Assembly (NCBI RefSeq): GCF_000429405.1
Contig: NZ_AUBU01000013.1
Coordinates: 124,001-188,000 of the forward strand
Origin: Algoriphagus marincola DSM 16067
GTDB taxonomy: Bacteria; Bacteroidota; Bacteroidia; Cytophagales; Cyclobacteriaceae
Reading direction: 5' to 3'
Length of the DNA stretch: 64,000 nucleotides
Shown: in pieces, positions 33,330 to 42,960 of the stretch
Position numbering within the stretch: position 1 is the stretch's first letter
Layout: every line of letters begins with the position of its first letter
Notes under the pieces: model-generated
What the model saw: the letters and a program-made list of their open reading frames with translations, nothing else
Told to the model about the DNA's origin: nothing
The model's database searches: none
Made by a program: the position numbers and the translations under genes

Positions 33330-36269
33330 ATGATTGTAGATTCCTCGCAACCTTTTCAAATAGTCTATTCTATTTTCAATCATGAGTTTTTAGGCTTACT
33401 CTTTGAGTCTTTTGTAGTGCAAATTGATGATAAAGGAAGACTCTCTTTAGCCTACCAAAATATCAGTTCCGCCAATGCCTCGGAGTTCGATTCCGGACTC
33501 GATACTAAGGACTATGAGTTGATCAAGTTGATGGATGCGATGCAACCGGAGGAGGTAATCAAACCGTTAATCCCTGCCAAGAAGAAAGTCCGTCCAAAAG
33601 ACTATGTACAGCAGGTATTTGATCCAAAAACTGAAAATAAAGCCGTTCAGGAACTACTGCAAAAGCGTTTAGAGCGACAGCGCGCTGAGATATTGCCCAA
33701 GCTGATTGGTCGAAGACTCTTTGAGATGGGATCGGACGGAAGCCCTACCTGGAAAGAAATTGAAGTGCTGCCAGAGCCTACATCGATTATTTTTCATTTT
33801 CATAAAAACCCAGACAATACGCATTATTACCCTACTCTTAAATACAAGGGGGAGAAGGTAGTGATTCATGGAAAAGGGGGATATCTTCTTTGTAAGGACC
33901 CTGCTTGGTTTACGGTTGATCAAAAGCTTTATCACTTTCCCAATCATGTAGATGGAATGAAGCTTCTGCCTTTTTTGAGGAAGAAGTTTATTCTGATTGA
34001 GAAAAAGATGGAACCGGTGTATTTCCGAAAATTCATGGTTCCGATGATGACGCAGTACAATGTAGACCCCAAAGGTTTTGAGGTGACTACGGATCGGGGA
34101 AAGCCAGAGACCATTCTACAGTTTTACCCTTTGAGTGGAAGCCAAGGCGATATTTGGGGAGGCTTTTCGGACGAAAGTGAAGAGCAAAAGATTGTTTTCG
34201 AAATTCGATTCAAATACGGTGATGAGCTTTATCCTCCCGGTGCAAAAGAGGATGGATCCAGTCAGCCTGTTACCTTGATTGAGAAGGACGGTGAGTTCAT
34301 GTTTAAGCAAACCATCCGGGCCGTACAAAAGGAAAAGTCCATGATCTCATTCATCAAGAAGCTTGGGATGGATTTTACCAAAGAGCGTCCTGTCAATCTT
34401 GCCAAAACTCTGGCATTTGAGTGGCTAAGCGAAAATGAGGACTTTCTTGAAGAAAAGAATATCAAGGTTATTCAGAAGCCAAGCTTCGAAGGAAAAGTCT
34501 ATCATATAGGCAAGGCTCAGATGACCATCGAGGTCAATGAAAATATTGATTGGTTTGATGTTAAAGCCATGATCAAGTTTGGGATTTACTTAGTTTCCTT
34601 CCAGAAAATCCGAAAAATGATTCTCCAGGGAAAGACCGAGTTTGAATTGCCCAATGGAGAAATGGCGGTTATTCCCGCTTCTTGGTTTGTCAATTACTCG
34701 GAGCTGTTTTCTTTCATGGAAGATGGTACGGTGGATGGTCAAGTGATCATGCGGAAGCATCATTTGGCTTTGGCCAAGCAGCTGGAGGAAGGCAATCTTG
34801 TTCAGTTGACGCTCAGTAGAAAACTTGAGCAGCTTCGAGACTTTGAAAGTATTGAGGATTACGCATTGCCAGAATATTTTGAAGGTGATTTACGACCCTA
34901 CCAAAAGGCCGGCTACAACTGGCTTCGTTTCCTTAATGAATTTAGATTTGGAGGCTGCCTGGCAGATGATATGGGTTTGGGTAAGACTGTGCAAACACTG
35001 GCTCTTTTGGCCTACGAGAAGCAGGAAAACCCAGGTTTTTGTTCATTGCTGGTAATGCCTACTTCCCTGATTTATAACTGGGAGCTAGAGGCTAGGAAGT
35101 TTTGCCCCGATTTGAAAATTTTGGTCTATTCAGGTACACAGCGTATCAAGGACCCTTTCAAGTTTAGAGAGTATGATTTGGTGCTGACATCCTATGGGAT
35201 TACTAGACTGGATATCCATGTGCTGAAAGATTTTTATTTCAATTATGTGATTTTGGATGAATCCCAAGCGATTAAAAACCCGAGTAGTAACATCGCCAAT
35301 GCAGTTAATAAACTAAAAAGTAAGCAAAAGCTGATCTTGACAGGTACGCCTGTGGAGAATGGGACCATGGACCTTTGGTCTCAGATGAACTTTGTAAATC
35401 CCGGGCTTTTGGGAACACAGGCAGGATTCAAAAGGCAGTTTCTTCAGCCTATTGAAAAGCAAAATGATAAGGAAAAGGCGGCAAAGCTGCATTCCATGAT
35501 CAAGCCGTTTATTCTTCGAAGACTGAAGTCGCAAGTTGCTACCGATTTGCCGGAAAAAATCACCAATGTTAAGTACTCTGCCATGACCGAGGAGCAGGAG
35601 AAAGTGTACGAAGAAGTGAAGAGCTACTACCGGGAGAAAATTATTGGCGAAAATCCGATCGCCTCTCTTGGACGCCAGCAGTTCACCTTGCTTCGGGGTC
35701 TTACGCAACTTCGACAGATTGCCAACCATCCCAAGCTCGTCCGGGATAATTATGAGGGCAACTCTGGTAAACTAGAAGATGTGACTTACATGTTGCAATC
35801 GACAGTTTCCGAAGGCAACAAGGTTTTGGTCTTTAGTCAGTTTGTGCGACATCTCGCCATTGTCCGGGAGTTTTTGGATTCGGAAGGGATTTCGTATTGC
35901 TACTTGGATGGCTCGACCAAAGACCGTCAAGCTCAAGTAGAGCGGTTTCAGCAAGATGATAGCGTCAAGGTATTCTTGATCTCTTTGAAAGCCGGCGGAG
36001 TTGGTCTTAACCTGACTAAAGCGGAATATGTCTTCCTACTCGATCCTTGGTGGAATCCAGCCGTCGAGGCACAGGCCATCGACCGTGCGCATCGAATTGG
36101 GCAGGAGAACAAGGTGATCATCTATAAATTTATCAGTAGAGGATCAGTGGAGGAGAAAATCATGGCCTTACAGGATCGAAAGCTTGCACTAGCCGGGGAA
36201 TTGATCGGAACAGAAGATAGCTTTATGAAAAGCCTCGATAGTGAGGATATTCGGGCTTTGTTGGATTAA
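33330..36269 (+). CDS. SNF2-family DEAD/DEAH-box ATPase (helicase-like)
   Basis: The 979-residue protein has an N-terminal region of about 500 residues, then the SNF2 ATPase. Walker A is ADDMGLGKTVQTLALLA (about 546), the Walker B box is LDESQAIKNP (about 643), and the C-terminal helicase domain has SLKAGGVGLNLTKAEYV and DPWWNPAVEAQAIDRAHRIGQ. Such bacterial SNF2 proteins translocate on DNA and may act in transcription recycling or repair. It is full length and stands alone between two terminator-like regions. Confidence 0.93.
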   Translation: MIVDSSQPFQIVYSIFNHEFLGLLFESFVVQIDDKGRLSLAYQNISSANASEFDSGLDTKDYELIKLMDAMQPEEVIKPLIPAKKKVRPKDYVQQVFDPKTENKAVQELLQKRLERQRAEILPKLIGRRLFEMGSDGSPTWKEIEVLPEPTSIIFHFHKNPDNTHYYPTLKYKGEKVVIHGKGGYLLCKDPAWFTVDQKLYHFPNHVDGMKLLPFLRKKFILIEKKMEPVYFRKFMVPMMTQYNVDPKGFEVTTDRGKPETILQFYPLSGSQGDIWGGFSDESEEQKIVFEIRFKYGDELYPPGAKEDGSSQPVTLIEKDGEFMFKQTIRAVQKEKSMISFIKKLGMDFTKERPVNLAKTLAFEWLSENEDFLEEKNIKVIQKPSFEGKVYHIGKAQMTIEVNENIDWFDVKAMIKFGIYLVSFQKIRKMILQGKTEFELPNGEMAVIPASWFVNYSELFSFMEDGTVDGQVIMRKHHLALAKQLEEGNLVQLTLSRKLEQLRDFESIEDYALPEYFEGDLRPYQKAGYNWLRFLNEFRFGGCLADDMGLGKTVQTLALLAYEKQENPGFCSLLVMPTSLIYNWELEARKFCPDLKILVYSGTQRIKDPFKFREYDLVLTSYGITRLDIHVLKDFYFNYVILDESQAIKNPSSNIANAVNKLKSKQKLILTGTPVENGTMDLWSQMNFVNPGLLGTQAGFKRQFLQPIEKQNDKEKAAKLHSMIKPFILRRLKSQVATDLPEKITNVKYSAMTEEQEKVYEEVKSYYREKIIGENPIASLGRQQFTLLRGLTQLRQIANHPKLVRDNYEGNSGKLEDVTYMLQSTVSEGNKVLVFSQFVRHLAIVREFLDSEGISYCYLDGSTKDRQAQVERFQQDDSVKVFLISLKAGGVGLNLTKAEYVFLLDPWWNPAVEAQAIDRAHRIGQENKVIIYKFISRGSVEEKIMALQDRKLALAGELIGTEDSFMKSLDSEDIRALLD

Positions 36270-36330
36270 ATAATTTCAAAATTCCAAAATTTGAAAATTA
36301 CAAAATTGGAATAACTCTTCCGTTTTGGAG

Positions 36331-36420
36331 AATTGAAAGATTGGTAATTAGCTACTGGATAATTTTTCAATTTTTGAATCTTTCAATTTTCAAATTTAAA
36401 AAATTGAAAGTCAGTCGACT
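36331..36420. repeat. AT-rich inverted and direct repeats between the SNF2 and PIN-PhoH genes
   Basis: AATTGAAAGATT (36331-36342) is the exact reverse complement of AATCTTTCAATT (36377-36388). The AAATTGAAAG unit recurs at 36411-36420. The surroundings repeat AAAATT/AATTTT words from 36270. This looks like a degenerate, low-complexity repeat family of the intergenic type rather than a classical terminator. Confidence 0.55.
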
Positions 36421-36527
36421 AGGCTACTATTCATAAGATTTAACCATAATTTATTCTTATCAAGTGATATTCTCAGAGATATTTTTCTAAATTATTACAA
36501 TCAATTACCATTTATTCTTTCCTGCAC

Positions 36528-37874
36528 ATGCCTAGAGCCAAATCCGATAAAGATCGGAAAATCTTTGTGCTGGACACGTCAGTGATCCTATACGCACACA
36601 ATTCCATTATGAATTTTGCCGAGCACGATGTAGTCATCCCGATTACGGTGTTGGAAGAACTCGACCAGTTCAAAAAGGGCAATGATACCAAAAACTTTGA
36701 GGCCCGAGAGTTTATCCGATTATTGGACAAGCTGTCCAGAGATCAGATGATCCATGAGTGGACTCCGCTCAATGGAAAGACTAAGGGGAACTTCAAGGTC
36801 TTGATGAACCCGGATAATAAGATCAATGCCAATGTGATCTTTGGAGAGGAGAAGAATGATCATAAAATCCTCAATGCGGCTCTTTATCTTAAAGAAAATG
36901 AGAAAAACAGAAAGGTCATTTTGGTCTCAAAAGACATCAATCTTAGGCTAAAGGCAAAATCGCTGGAGATTCTTGCTGAGGACTATGAGACTGGTAAGAT
37001 CAAGAATATCACCGAACTCGAAAATACCGGCAAGTATGTGCTCGAAGATGTAGATCTAGATCATATCAATACCCTTTATGAGGTAGGATTTATCGAAGCC
37101 AAGTCTGTTTTGGGTACTCGTAAGCGAAAGGCTAATGCTTATTACATCCTCAAAAGCAATAAAAACTCGGTCTTGACTTATTACAATTCCGATGAGAATG
37201 TACTGGAGAGAGTAGATAAAAAACTAGCTTACAATATCAAGCCCAAAAATGCGGAGCAGACTTTTGCACTGCACGCCATCACTAATCCAAATATTAGACT
37301 GGTGTCCATTCAAGGGGTAGCGGGTACCGGAAAGACTTTATTGGCATTGGCTGGGGCCTTGGAGCAGCGTAGAGATTACAAGCAGATCTATTTGGCACGG
37401 CCGATTGTGCCTCTTTCCAACAAGGATATCGGGTATTTGCCTGGAGACATTAAGTCCAAGTTGAATCCTTACATGGAGCCGCTTTGGGATAATCTGAAGT
37501 TTATCCAAAATCAATACAAGGAGACAGATAAGGAATATCAAAAGATCACTGAGATGGTCAATCAGGAAAAACTGGTTATTCAGCCACTTGCGTACATTCG
37601 AGGTCGTTCTTTATCCAATATTTTCTTTATCGTGGATGAGGCTCAAAACTTGACTCCTCACGAGATCAAGACCATTATTTCCCGAGCAGGTGAAAATACC
37701 AAAATCGTTTTCACCGGGGACGTGCATCAAATTGATACTCCGTATTTGGACTCCCAGTCTAACGGCATGTCCTACTTGATTGACCGGGTCAAAGATCATC
37801 CTCTCTATGCCCATATCAAGTTGGAGAAAGGCGAAAGATCAGAGTTAGCCAATCTTGCGAATGAGTTGTTATAG
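36528..37874 (+). CDS. PIN-PhoH fusion ATPase
   Basis: The 448-residue protein has an N-terminal PIN nuclease domain (about 1-140) with VLDTSVILYAH and VLEELDQFKKG acidic residues, and a C-terminal PhoH ATPase with Walker A IQGVAGTGKTLLALAGAL (about 264) and Walker B FFIVDEAQNLTPHEIK (about 367). PhoH2-type PIN-ATPase fusions unwind and cut RNA in vitro. In Bacteroidota this fusion is a single-copy gene of unclear role. Confidence 0.92.
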   Translation: MPRAKSDKDRKIFVLDTSVILYAHNSIMNFAEHDVVIPITVLEELDQFKKGNDTKNFEAREFIRLLDKLSRDQMIHEWTPLNGKTKGNFKVLMNPDNKINANVIFGEEKNDHKILNAALYLKENEKNRKVILVSKDINLRLKAKSLEILAEDYETGKIKNITELENTGKYVLEDVDLDHINTLYEVGFIEAKSVLGTRKRKANAYYILKSNKNSVLTYYNSDENVLERVDKKLAYNIKPKNAEQTFALHAITNPNIRLVSIQGVAGTGKTLLALAGALEQRRDYKQIYLARPIVPLSNKDIGYLPGDIKSKLNPYMEPLWDNLKFIQNQYKETDKEYQKITEMVNQEKLVIQPLAYIRGRSLSNIFFIVDEAQNLTPHEIKTIISRAGENTKIVFTGDVHQIDTPYLDSQSNGMSYLIDRVKDHPLYAHIKLEKGERSELANLANELL

Positions 37875-37891
37875 TTCATGAATTAAAGCCC

Positions 37892-37924
37892 AAAGCCCTG
37901 CAGACCACATTGCAGGGCTTTTTA
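37892..37924. terminator. Bidirectional terminator between PIN-PhoH and AsmA-like genes
   Basis: An 11-bp perfect stem (37892-37902 with 37911-37921) has an 8-nt loop. AAAGCCCTGCA on one side and TGCAGGGCTTT plus T run on the other serve the plus strand. The convergent gene ends at 37922, directly against the stem. Confidence 0.85.
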
Positions 37925-40900
37925 GTTTTTGGCTTTTCTCAAAGTAATGTTGTAGTCATCCGGAGTGCCAGTGAGGTTAATATTGACAAATCGTACCCGT
38001 TTGTCTGCATCCCGGTATTGGATGGCATCTTCCTGATCGGGGTCTACTTCTTCTGCATTTTTACCACCAAAAAGTGATTGAAAGCCAGCCTTAGTAACAA
38101 GCTTGAGTGGGATTCTCAGGTAATACTCCATCTTATAGTCGAGGCTTTGTTTTCCAGAAATCTCCATAAAGCCAAGACTTGAATTGATATTCATTTTGGG
38201 TATTTCTAAAACGCCATTATCGAGATTGAATGTGTTTTGTAGCGTGTCAAAGCGGACGAGATTAAGGTTTTTATCCTTGAAATAGGATGACATGGCTTGA
38301 AGGGGAGTGAAATTTACCAGACTCCCATCATACACCGTCAAGTCAAGGGTTGCACTGCTTTTTTCTAGAATGGGTGTCAAGTCCGGATAAACTAAGAACT
38401 TACTATCGATGGTTCCACTTACTTTTCCATGTAAGTTTTCATTGATTAAGTAATCTTGCCCAAAATTAGAAAACTTCACCATCAACTTATCTAGGTCTAA
38501 TTTGTCCGCCTTCATTTGGCTGGAAAAGTAAATTTGATTTGGATCAGTGCCATTGAAATAGCCTGACATAGCCAGCACCCCATCTGAAGTATGCACCTCA
38601 AGTCCATCTAAGTAGATAAAATGATCTGTAGTAATGCGGCCTGAAAAAGAAAAGTCCTCGAGCCAGAAACTGTGATAATTCAACTCTTTTACAGAAACAT
38701 TGACTTGCAAATCAGAGAAAGGAATTTCAAAAATATTAAAGGCACTATCATGGTTTACCTGCTGACTGGATTCTATATTATAGTTCATCAAGGCATCCAA
38801 ATCCAATTTGGAGGAAGTCAATTCAAATAAATTGTCCCGTTTTCTTAAAGTAGAGTCCACTCCAGTGTACCAACTGAGATTCACAGTAAAATCGCTTTCT
38901 CCCATTTCCCCTGAAAAGTTTTCCACCAGTAGATGATCATTTTCATAGTGTACCCTGCCGTTAAACCGCTCGAGCTTAAGTGGGTGAATCTGCATTTTTG
39001 TACTTAATTCTGTCAGGTAAAAATCAGCCGACTGAAATAAACTATCATAATGTAAATCCACCTTGCCATGAAGCTTCAGGTCTTTCAATTCTTCTTTTCT
39101 ATATTCCTCTGGCAGGTAGTTTTTTCCCTGATAACTCAGCAAGTCATTCAAATGTAATTCTTGGCTTGTAAGATCAAATTCAAAACTGCTTTCACCTTTG
39201 GTGACATCCTTAAACCATTTTGGGTAGTTTTCTACTAAGCCGCTAAAATGGAAATCGGTTTCATCGATTTCTCCTGAAAAATCTATGAGTTCTAGGCTTT
39301 CTTTTCCGATCAGTACATCTGCATGAAAATCATGAAAAGTATGGGGAAAATGCTTGAGCTTAGCATAGAAATCCTCTATGAAAAACTCCCCTTGCGGAAG
39401 ATGCTCGAAGTAGCTCAGCTGTTTTCCAGTAGTACTGAAGGCTAATTTGATCGAAAAATCTGTGATTTCCTCTGCGGTGGAATCAGAGATTGTTGAATCA
39501 TTAGCGAAGAGCTCATTGAACTTCAGAAGCTTACTTGAGGCAAGGAAGGATGCTTGGATTGGAGAATCCAAGCCATGGAAGAGTGCAGGGAAATCAGTCA
39601 TGGTCCCTTTGGCAGTGAAATCTGAGTCGCCTAATTTGAATGATAATGTGTCCAGGACCACAGCTCCGGAACGCATTTGAGCATGCATGTTCGCATCCCG
39701 GATTGGAATTGGGTGATTGGGAAGCTTGAAGGAAAGATTTTTCACGGTAATTTCACTATCGATGCCTTCCCGTAGATGGGAGGTATCATCAAATGGTAGA
39801 TTGAGGTCTCCTATTTCATTGAAATGCATATCTACCCTCACCTCTCCCCGGAGCTGATCAAGGATCTCTACTCCAAAGAATTCACTGAGAAATTCTAAAT
39901 CTAGGTTGGCATGAACATCCACATTGACAAATGGATCATTGAAATTTCGGATTAGGAATGTCCCCTCAAAATCACCTTTTTCCGGTTTGAAATAGAAGTT
40001 TTTCAGTTGGATCTCAGAGGTCTCTAAGCTGCGATCTGCGCCATTGGTAAAGTAGCCTTTAAACCGCATATCTTCTACTCGCTTATTGACATCAGGATTT
40101 AGAAACCAGGCATTTTCACAACCAAATTCTACTGATACAGCCGGTGTATTTCCGTTTGCAGCTTTTCCATTGACTGTGCCCAAAAAATAAATATCTCCTT
40201 CGTTCTGGTAGGCCTTCAGTGCGTCTCCCACTTCTTTAGGAGCAAATGCCGCAAAGAGGTCAAAGTTTGGTTTTTGTCCTTCTAGCTTCAAGTTACATAG
40301 GAAGTCATCATCTAAGTCTACCGTTCCCGAAACTCCAAAGCGAGATTGCTCCAGGTCTAAGTAGCTGGGAGTAATTTCTAAAAGTTGGCTTGTCTGGTTG
40401 AAATCCAATTCCAGATTTAGATGTACGGCTTTGTTGGAGAAAAAAGTATGTTCCTTATTCTGATCAATGTCCAAGATCAGATCTCCGATGAGATCGATGA
40501 AAAAATGATCCTCTGAGACACTGATTTTAGATTCCAGCGCTTGTATTTTGGCGATTAAGTCCTGACCGCTGATTTGATCTTCATACATCAATGAAAAATC
40601 TTCCAGGAGAAGGGTTTTTACATCGAATTGAAATTCACTTTCCAGAGAATCAGTAGGAGTGGACTGTATGCCTTTGGCTAGTAAGAGGTTGATTTCACCG
40701 TTTGGATAAGCTATGACGTTTAGAAATCCTTCCTGAATTCTGATTTTTTCAAGTTGATAATTGCCCCGAAGAAGTTTGATCAGCGAGAAACCCAGATAGA
40801 TATCCTTCGCTTGATAGAGAGGGGTTTGACTCTTGTCTTTCGATTCATAGAAGCGCACATTTTCGAGGTCGATGGAGATATAGGGGAAGTTGGCAAATGG

Positions 40901-41071
40901 AGCAATATGAGAATCTTCCAACTCCAAATAGCCATCAAACTGTAGGTTTACATTTCCAATAGCTCGCTGGACAAGGGAATCCTGATGTCTAAGCAGGAGG
41001 AAGACTCCTACAACACAGATCAGGATCAGGGATGCAATTGAAAATAAAAAAATCTTGAATGAATTACGCAT
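37922..41071 (-). CDS. AsmA-family envelope protein (AsmA-like C-terminal region)
   Basis: The 1049-residue protein has a single N-terminal membrane segment (IFLFSIASLILICVVGVFLLL, 7-27) and a very long periplasmic beta-rich repeat region. The C-terminal part contains the AsmA_2-type pattern (TPLQAMSSYFKDKNLNLVRF, GVLEIPKMNINSSLGFMEISGK, YYLRIPLKLV). AsmA/TamB/YhdP-type proteins are bridge-like lipid transporters between inner and outer membrane (recent family knowledge); assignment of this member to lipid transport is inference. It stands alone. Confidence 0.83.
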   Translation of the reverse strand: MRNSFKIFLFSIASLILICVVGVFLLLRHQDSLVQRAIGNVNLQFDGYLELEDSHIAPFANFPYISIDLENVRFYESKDKSQTPLYQAKDIYLGFSLIKLLRGNYQLEKIRIQEGFLNVIAYPNGEINLLLAKGIQSTPTDSLESEFQFDVKTLLLEDFSLMYEDQISGQDLIAKIQALESKISVSEDHFFIDLIGDLILDIDQNKEHTFFSNKAVHLNLELDFNQTSQLLEITPSYLDLEQSRFGVSGTVDLDDDFLCNLKLEGQKPNFDLFAAFAPKEVGDALKAYQNEGDIYFLGTVNGKAANGNTPAVSVEFGCENAWFLNPDVNKRVEDMRFKGYFTNGADRSLETSEIQLKNFYFKPEKGDFEGTFLIRNFNDPFVNVDVHANLDLEFLSEFFGVEILDQLRGEVRVDMHFNEIGDLNLPFDDTSHLREGIDSEITVKNLSFKLPNHPIPIRDANMHAQMRSGAVVLDTLSFKLGDSDFTAKGTMTDFPALFHGLDSPIQASFLASSKLLKFNELFANDSTISDSTAEEITDFSIKLAFSTTGKQLSYFEHLPQGEFFIEDFYAKLKHFPHTFHDFHADVLIGKESLELIDFSGEIDETDFHFSGLVENYPKWFKDVTKGESSFEFDLTSQELHLNDLLSYQGKNYLPEEYRKEELKDLKLHGKVDLHYDSLFQSADFYLTELSTKMQIHPLKLERFNGRVHYENDHLLVENFSGEMGESDFTVNLSWYTGVDSTLRKRDNLFELTSSKLDLDALMNYNIESSQQVNHDSAFNIFEIPFSDLQVNVSVKELNYHSFWLEDFSFSGRITTDHFIYLDGLEVHTSDGVLAMSGYFNGTDPNQIYFSSQMKADKLDLDKLMVKFSNFGQDYLINENLHGKVSGTIDSKFLVYPDLTPILEKSSATLDLTVYDGSLVNFTPLQAMSSYFKDKNLNLVRFDTLQNTFNLDNGVLEIPKMNINSSLGFMEISGKQSLDYKMEYYLRIPLKLVTKAGFQSLFGGKNAEEVDPDQEDAIQYRDADKRVRFVNINLTGTPDDYNITLRKAKN

Positions 41072-41558
41072 AGGTTAGGCTCATATCCCCTTACAGGAAA
41101 TACGAATTATTGAAAGACTTATTTTTGATTTCTTGTTGGAACAATTTCTTTAAAACAGGTCAAAAGTAAAATTGTGAAGAAATTACTAAAGATTTTTAGA
41201 GGGAGGCAGAATTAGTAGAAATATGGGTATTGTAGCTTTACAAATTCAAAATATTTTTCAAAACCACATTTATTAAATAACAAGTGACGGGCTGAAGTAA
41301 AGATGAAAATGCTTATTTGATTCAAGTTATGATACTTGATAAGTGGCGGATTTTATAAAATCCAAAAAGTTCTAAAAATCTGTAACCCGCTGGGACCCAA
41401 ATTTTATTTTGGAATTTGTCCGCCGCTGAAAGAATAGCGTACGATTTTGAACACTAATTTTTTGATAAAGCTTAAAATCAGGCTTCCAGGGCAATATTTT
41501 CACTTTGGGTCAGTTTTGGCATATAGGATTGGTACAAAAGCAAACCAAATACAAAGCC
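41072..41558. other. Intergenic region with several perfect palindromes
   Basis: No gene is seen in these 487 bp. GGATTTTATAAAATCC (41348-41363) is a 16-bp perfect palindrome. CCAAA-N6-TTTGG lies at 41397-41412. GTGGCGGA (41343-41350) can pair with TCCGCCGC (41419-41426, one G-U), closing an 84-nt region that could be a structured leader of the small gene downstream. It also carries the -7 box for the divergent AsmA-like gene. Confidence 0.5.
41161..41168 (-). promoter_or_regulatory. -7 box (TACTTTTG) for the AsmA-like gene
   Basis: The minus-strand sequence TACTTTTG is an exact TAnnTTTG match, 90 bp before the ATG at 41071. No -33 TTG was found. Confidence 0.35.
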
Positions 41559-41771
41559 ATGACTACTTCAATCTTCACACAAAAAAATATCTGTGCAGCT
41601 TTAGGATTGGCAATGGCTGTTACCATTGTCATCAAAGCAAATGTCGAACAAAGACAAACAGAAAATACTGCCCGATTTGAAATCACTAAACCAACTACAC
41701 AAATGGGCTTAGAAACTGCCGAAGGTCCTGAGATTCCTCAGGTAAAAATTTATCGAGAGGAAAACTCCTGA
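41559..41771 (+). CDS. Small single-span membrane protein
   Basis: The 70-residue protein, from ATG 41559, has one hydrophobic helix NICAALGLAMAVTIVI (about 10-25), followed by a polar tail rich in T, E and Q and ending KIYREENS. No family recognised. A terminator follows, and the upstream 200 bp carry palindromes and a possible leader. A real gene is favoured by the terminator and the membrane-helix composition, but its small size keeps this tentative. Confidence 0.5.
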   Translation: MTTSIFTQKNICAALGLAMAVTIVIKANVEQRQTENTARFEITKPTTQMGLETAEGPEIPQVKIYREENS

Positions 41772-41840
41772 TTAAAGAGGAACTCTCAAAACGACAACTC
41801 GTAAGGGTTAATTTGGTTGATTGTTTGGTTAAATAGAAAG

Positions 41841-41868
41841 AGACGGGCATTGTCCGTCTTTTTTTTTC
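41841..41868 (+). terminator. Terminator after the small membrane protein gene
   Basis: AGACGG (41841-41846) pairs with CCGTCT (41854-41859) in a short hairpin followed by nine T. It lies 70 bp after the stop codon. Confidence 0.8.
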
Positions 41869-41949
41869 AATCAAACGTAGTTTTTTAATATTCCTTTCAA
41901 TCAAATTGAATCTTATCAATTCCTTAAAACTAATTACCGAATCAATTTT

Positions 41950-41957
41950 TACATTTG
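41950..41957 (+). promoter_or_regulatory. -7 box (TACATTTG) for the CPBP-family gene
   Basis: An exact TAnnTTTG match lies 52 bp before the ATG at 42010. No -33 TTG at the usual spacing. Confidence 0.45.
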
Positions 41958-42009
41958 AATCGCTGGAAGCATTTAATAAAATAAATACCCTAGACAAATT
42001 TCAGGGTCT

Positions 42010-42960
42010 ATGCGCCAATTCATCCGATACGTCCAAGGCTACTTTCAAGAGCATTTCCATCTTGGGTTTTATCTCAGTGTGACACTTTTTCTGGGCTTAG
42101 GGATTTTTCTCAATTATAGATTTGACTTCGAAAACAGCTTCATTGATTCATTCCATCAGACCTGGGCTCAATGGCCATTGATGTCCATTGTTACCATGTT
42201 TCCTTTTTTGGTCATTTGTGGACTGCTTTATTTATTTAATCTAAACCGAAAATGGCTTTTCTCTTTAGAATTTTGGCTTCTGTTTTTGCTGGCAACTTTA
42301 CTTATTGGATTTCAGCGTTCTTTCTTTTTACACTATGCAATTGTGGACTTATTTGAACTTTCGGATCGTCTTTTTATCGGTAAATTACTTTGGTATCTGA
42401 AGTCCTATATCATCACTTTGGTTCCTTTGTTGGTCTTTTATCGATTTTATGAGTATCCCCAGGATCCGCATAAATCTTGGTACGGATTAAAGGTAAAAGG
42501 CTCTGACTTTCGACCTTACCTTTTCTTGATCCTTCTTGTCTTTTTAGGAATAGGTTTGGCTTCTTTTATTGGAGATCTGACTCGCTATTATCCCCGCTTT
42601 GATAAGTCAGGAGGAGATATTTTTGCACAGGCACATGGGATTCCGGAGTGGGTCAGCATTTTCTTTTTCGAACTGCTATATGGCCTCAATTTTCTGAATA
42701 TTGAGTTTTTCTTCAGGGGCTTTCTGGTAATAGGTTTTTCCAGAATTTTAGGAGGAAATGCAGTGATGGCTATGGTGGGGGCTTATGTTTTCTTACATTT
42801 TGGCAAGCCCATGGCAGAATGCATTTCTTCGGCCTTTGGGGGCTATATTATCGGGGCATTTGCCTTTTATTCAAAGCGTATTTGGGGAGGTGTGGCGCTG
42901 CATGTCGCCTTAGGTTGGAGTATGGAGTTTTTTGCTTGGCTTCAGAAGTCCTTATACTAA
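42010..42960 (+). CDS. CPBP/Abi-family intramembrane protein with degenerate active-site motifs
   Basis: The 316-residue integral membrane protein has about eight helices. The CPBP/Rce1 motif 1 (E-E-x-x-x-R) appears as IEFFFRG: the first glutamate is isoleucine and the second and the arginine are kept. Motif 2 histidine is in YVFLHFGK. Motif 3 (H-x-x-x-N) reads HVALG, with glycine for asparagine. The protease function may be altered or lost. It overlaps the end of the convergent lutC gene by 9 bp. Confidence 0.75.
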   Translation: MRQFIRYVQGYFQEHFHLGFYLSVTLFLGLGIFLNYRFDFENSFIDSFHQTWAQWPLMSIVTMFPFLVICGLLYLFNLNRKWLFSLEFWLLFLLATLLIGFQRSFFLHYAIVDLFELSDRLFIGKLLWYLKSYIITLVPLLVFYRFYEYPQDPHKSWYGLKVKGSDFRPYLFLILLVFLGIGLASFIGDLTRYYPRFDKSGGDIFAQAHGIPEWVSIFFFELLYGLNFLNIEFFFRGFLVIGFSRILGGNAVMAMVGAYVFLHFGKPMAECISSAFGGYIIGAFAFYSKRIWGGVALHVALGWSMEFFAWLQKSLY

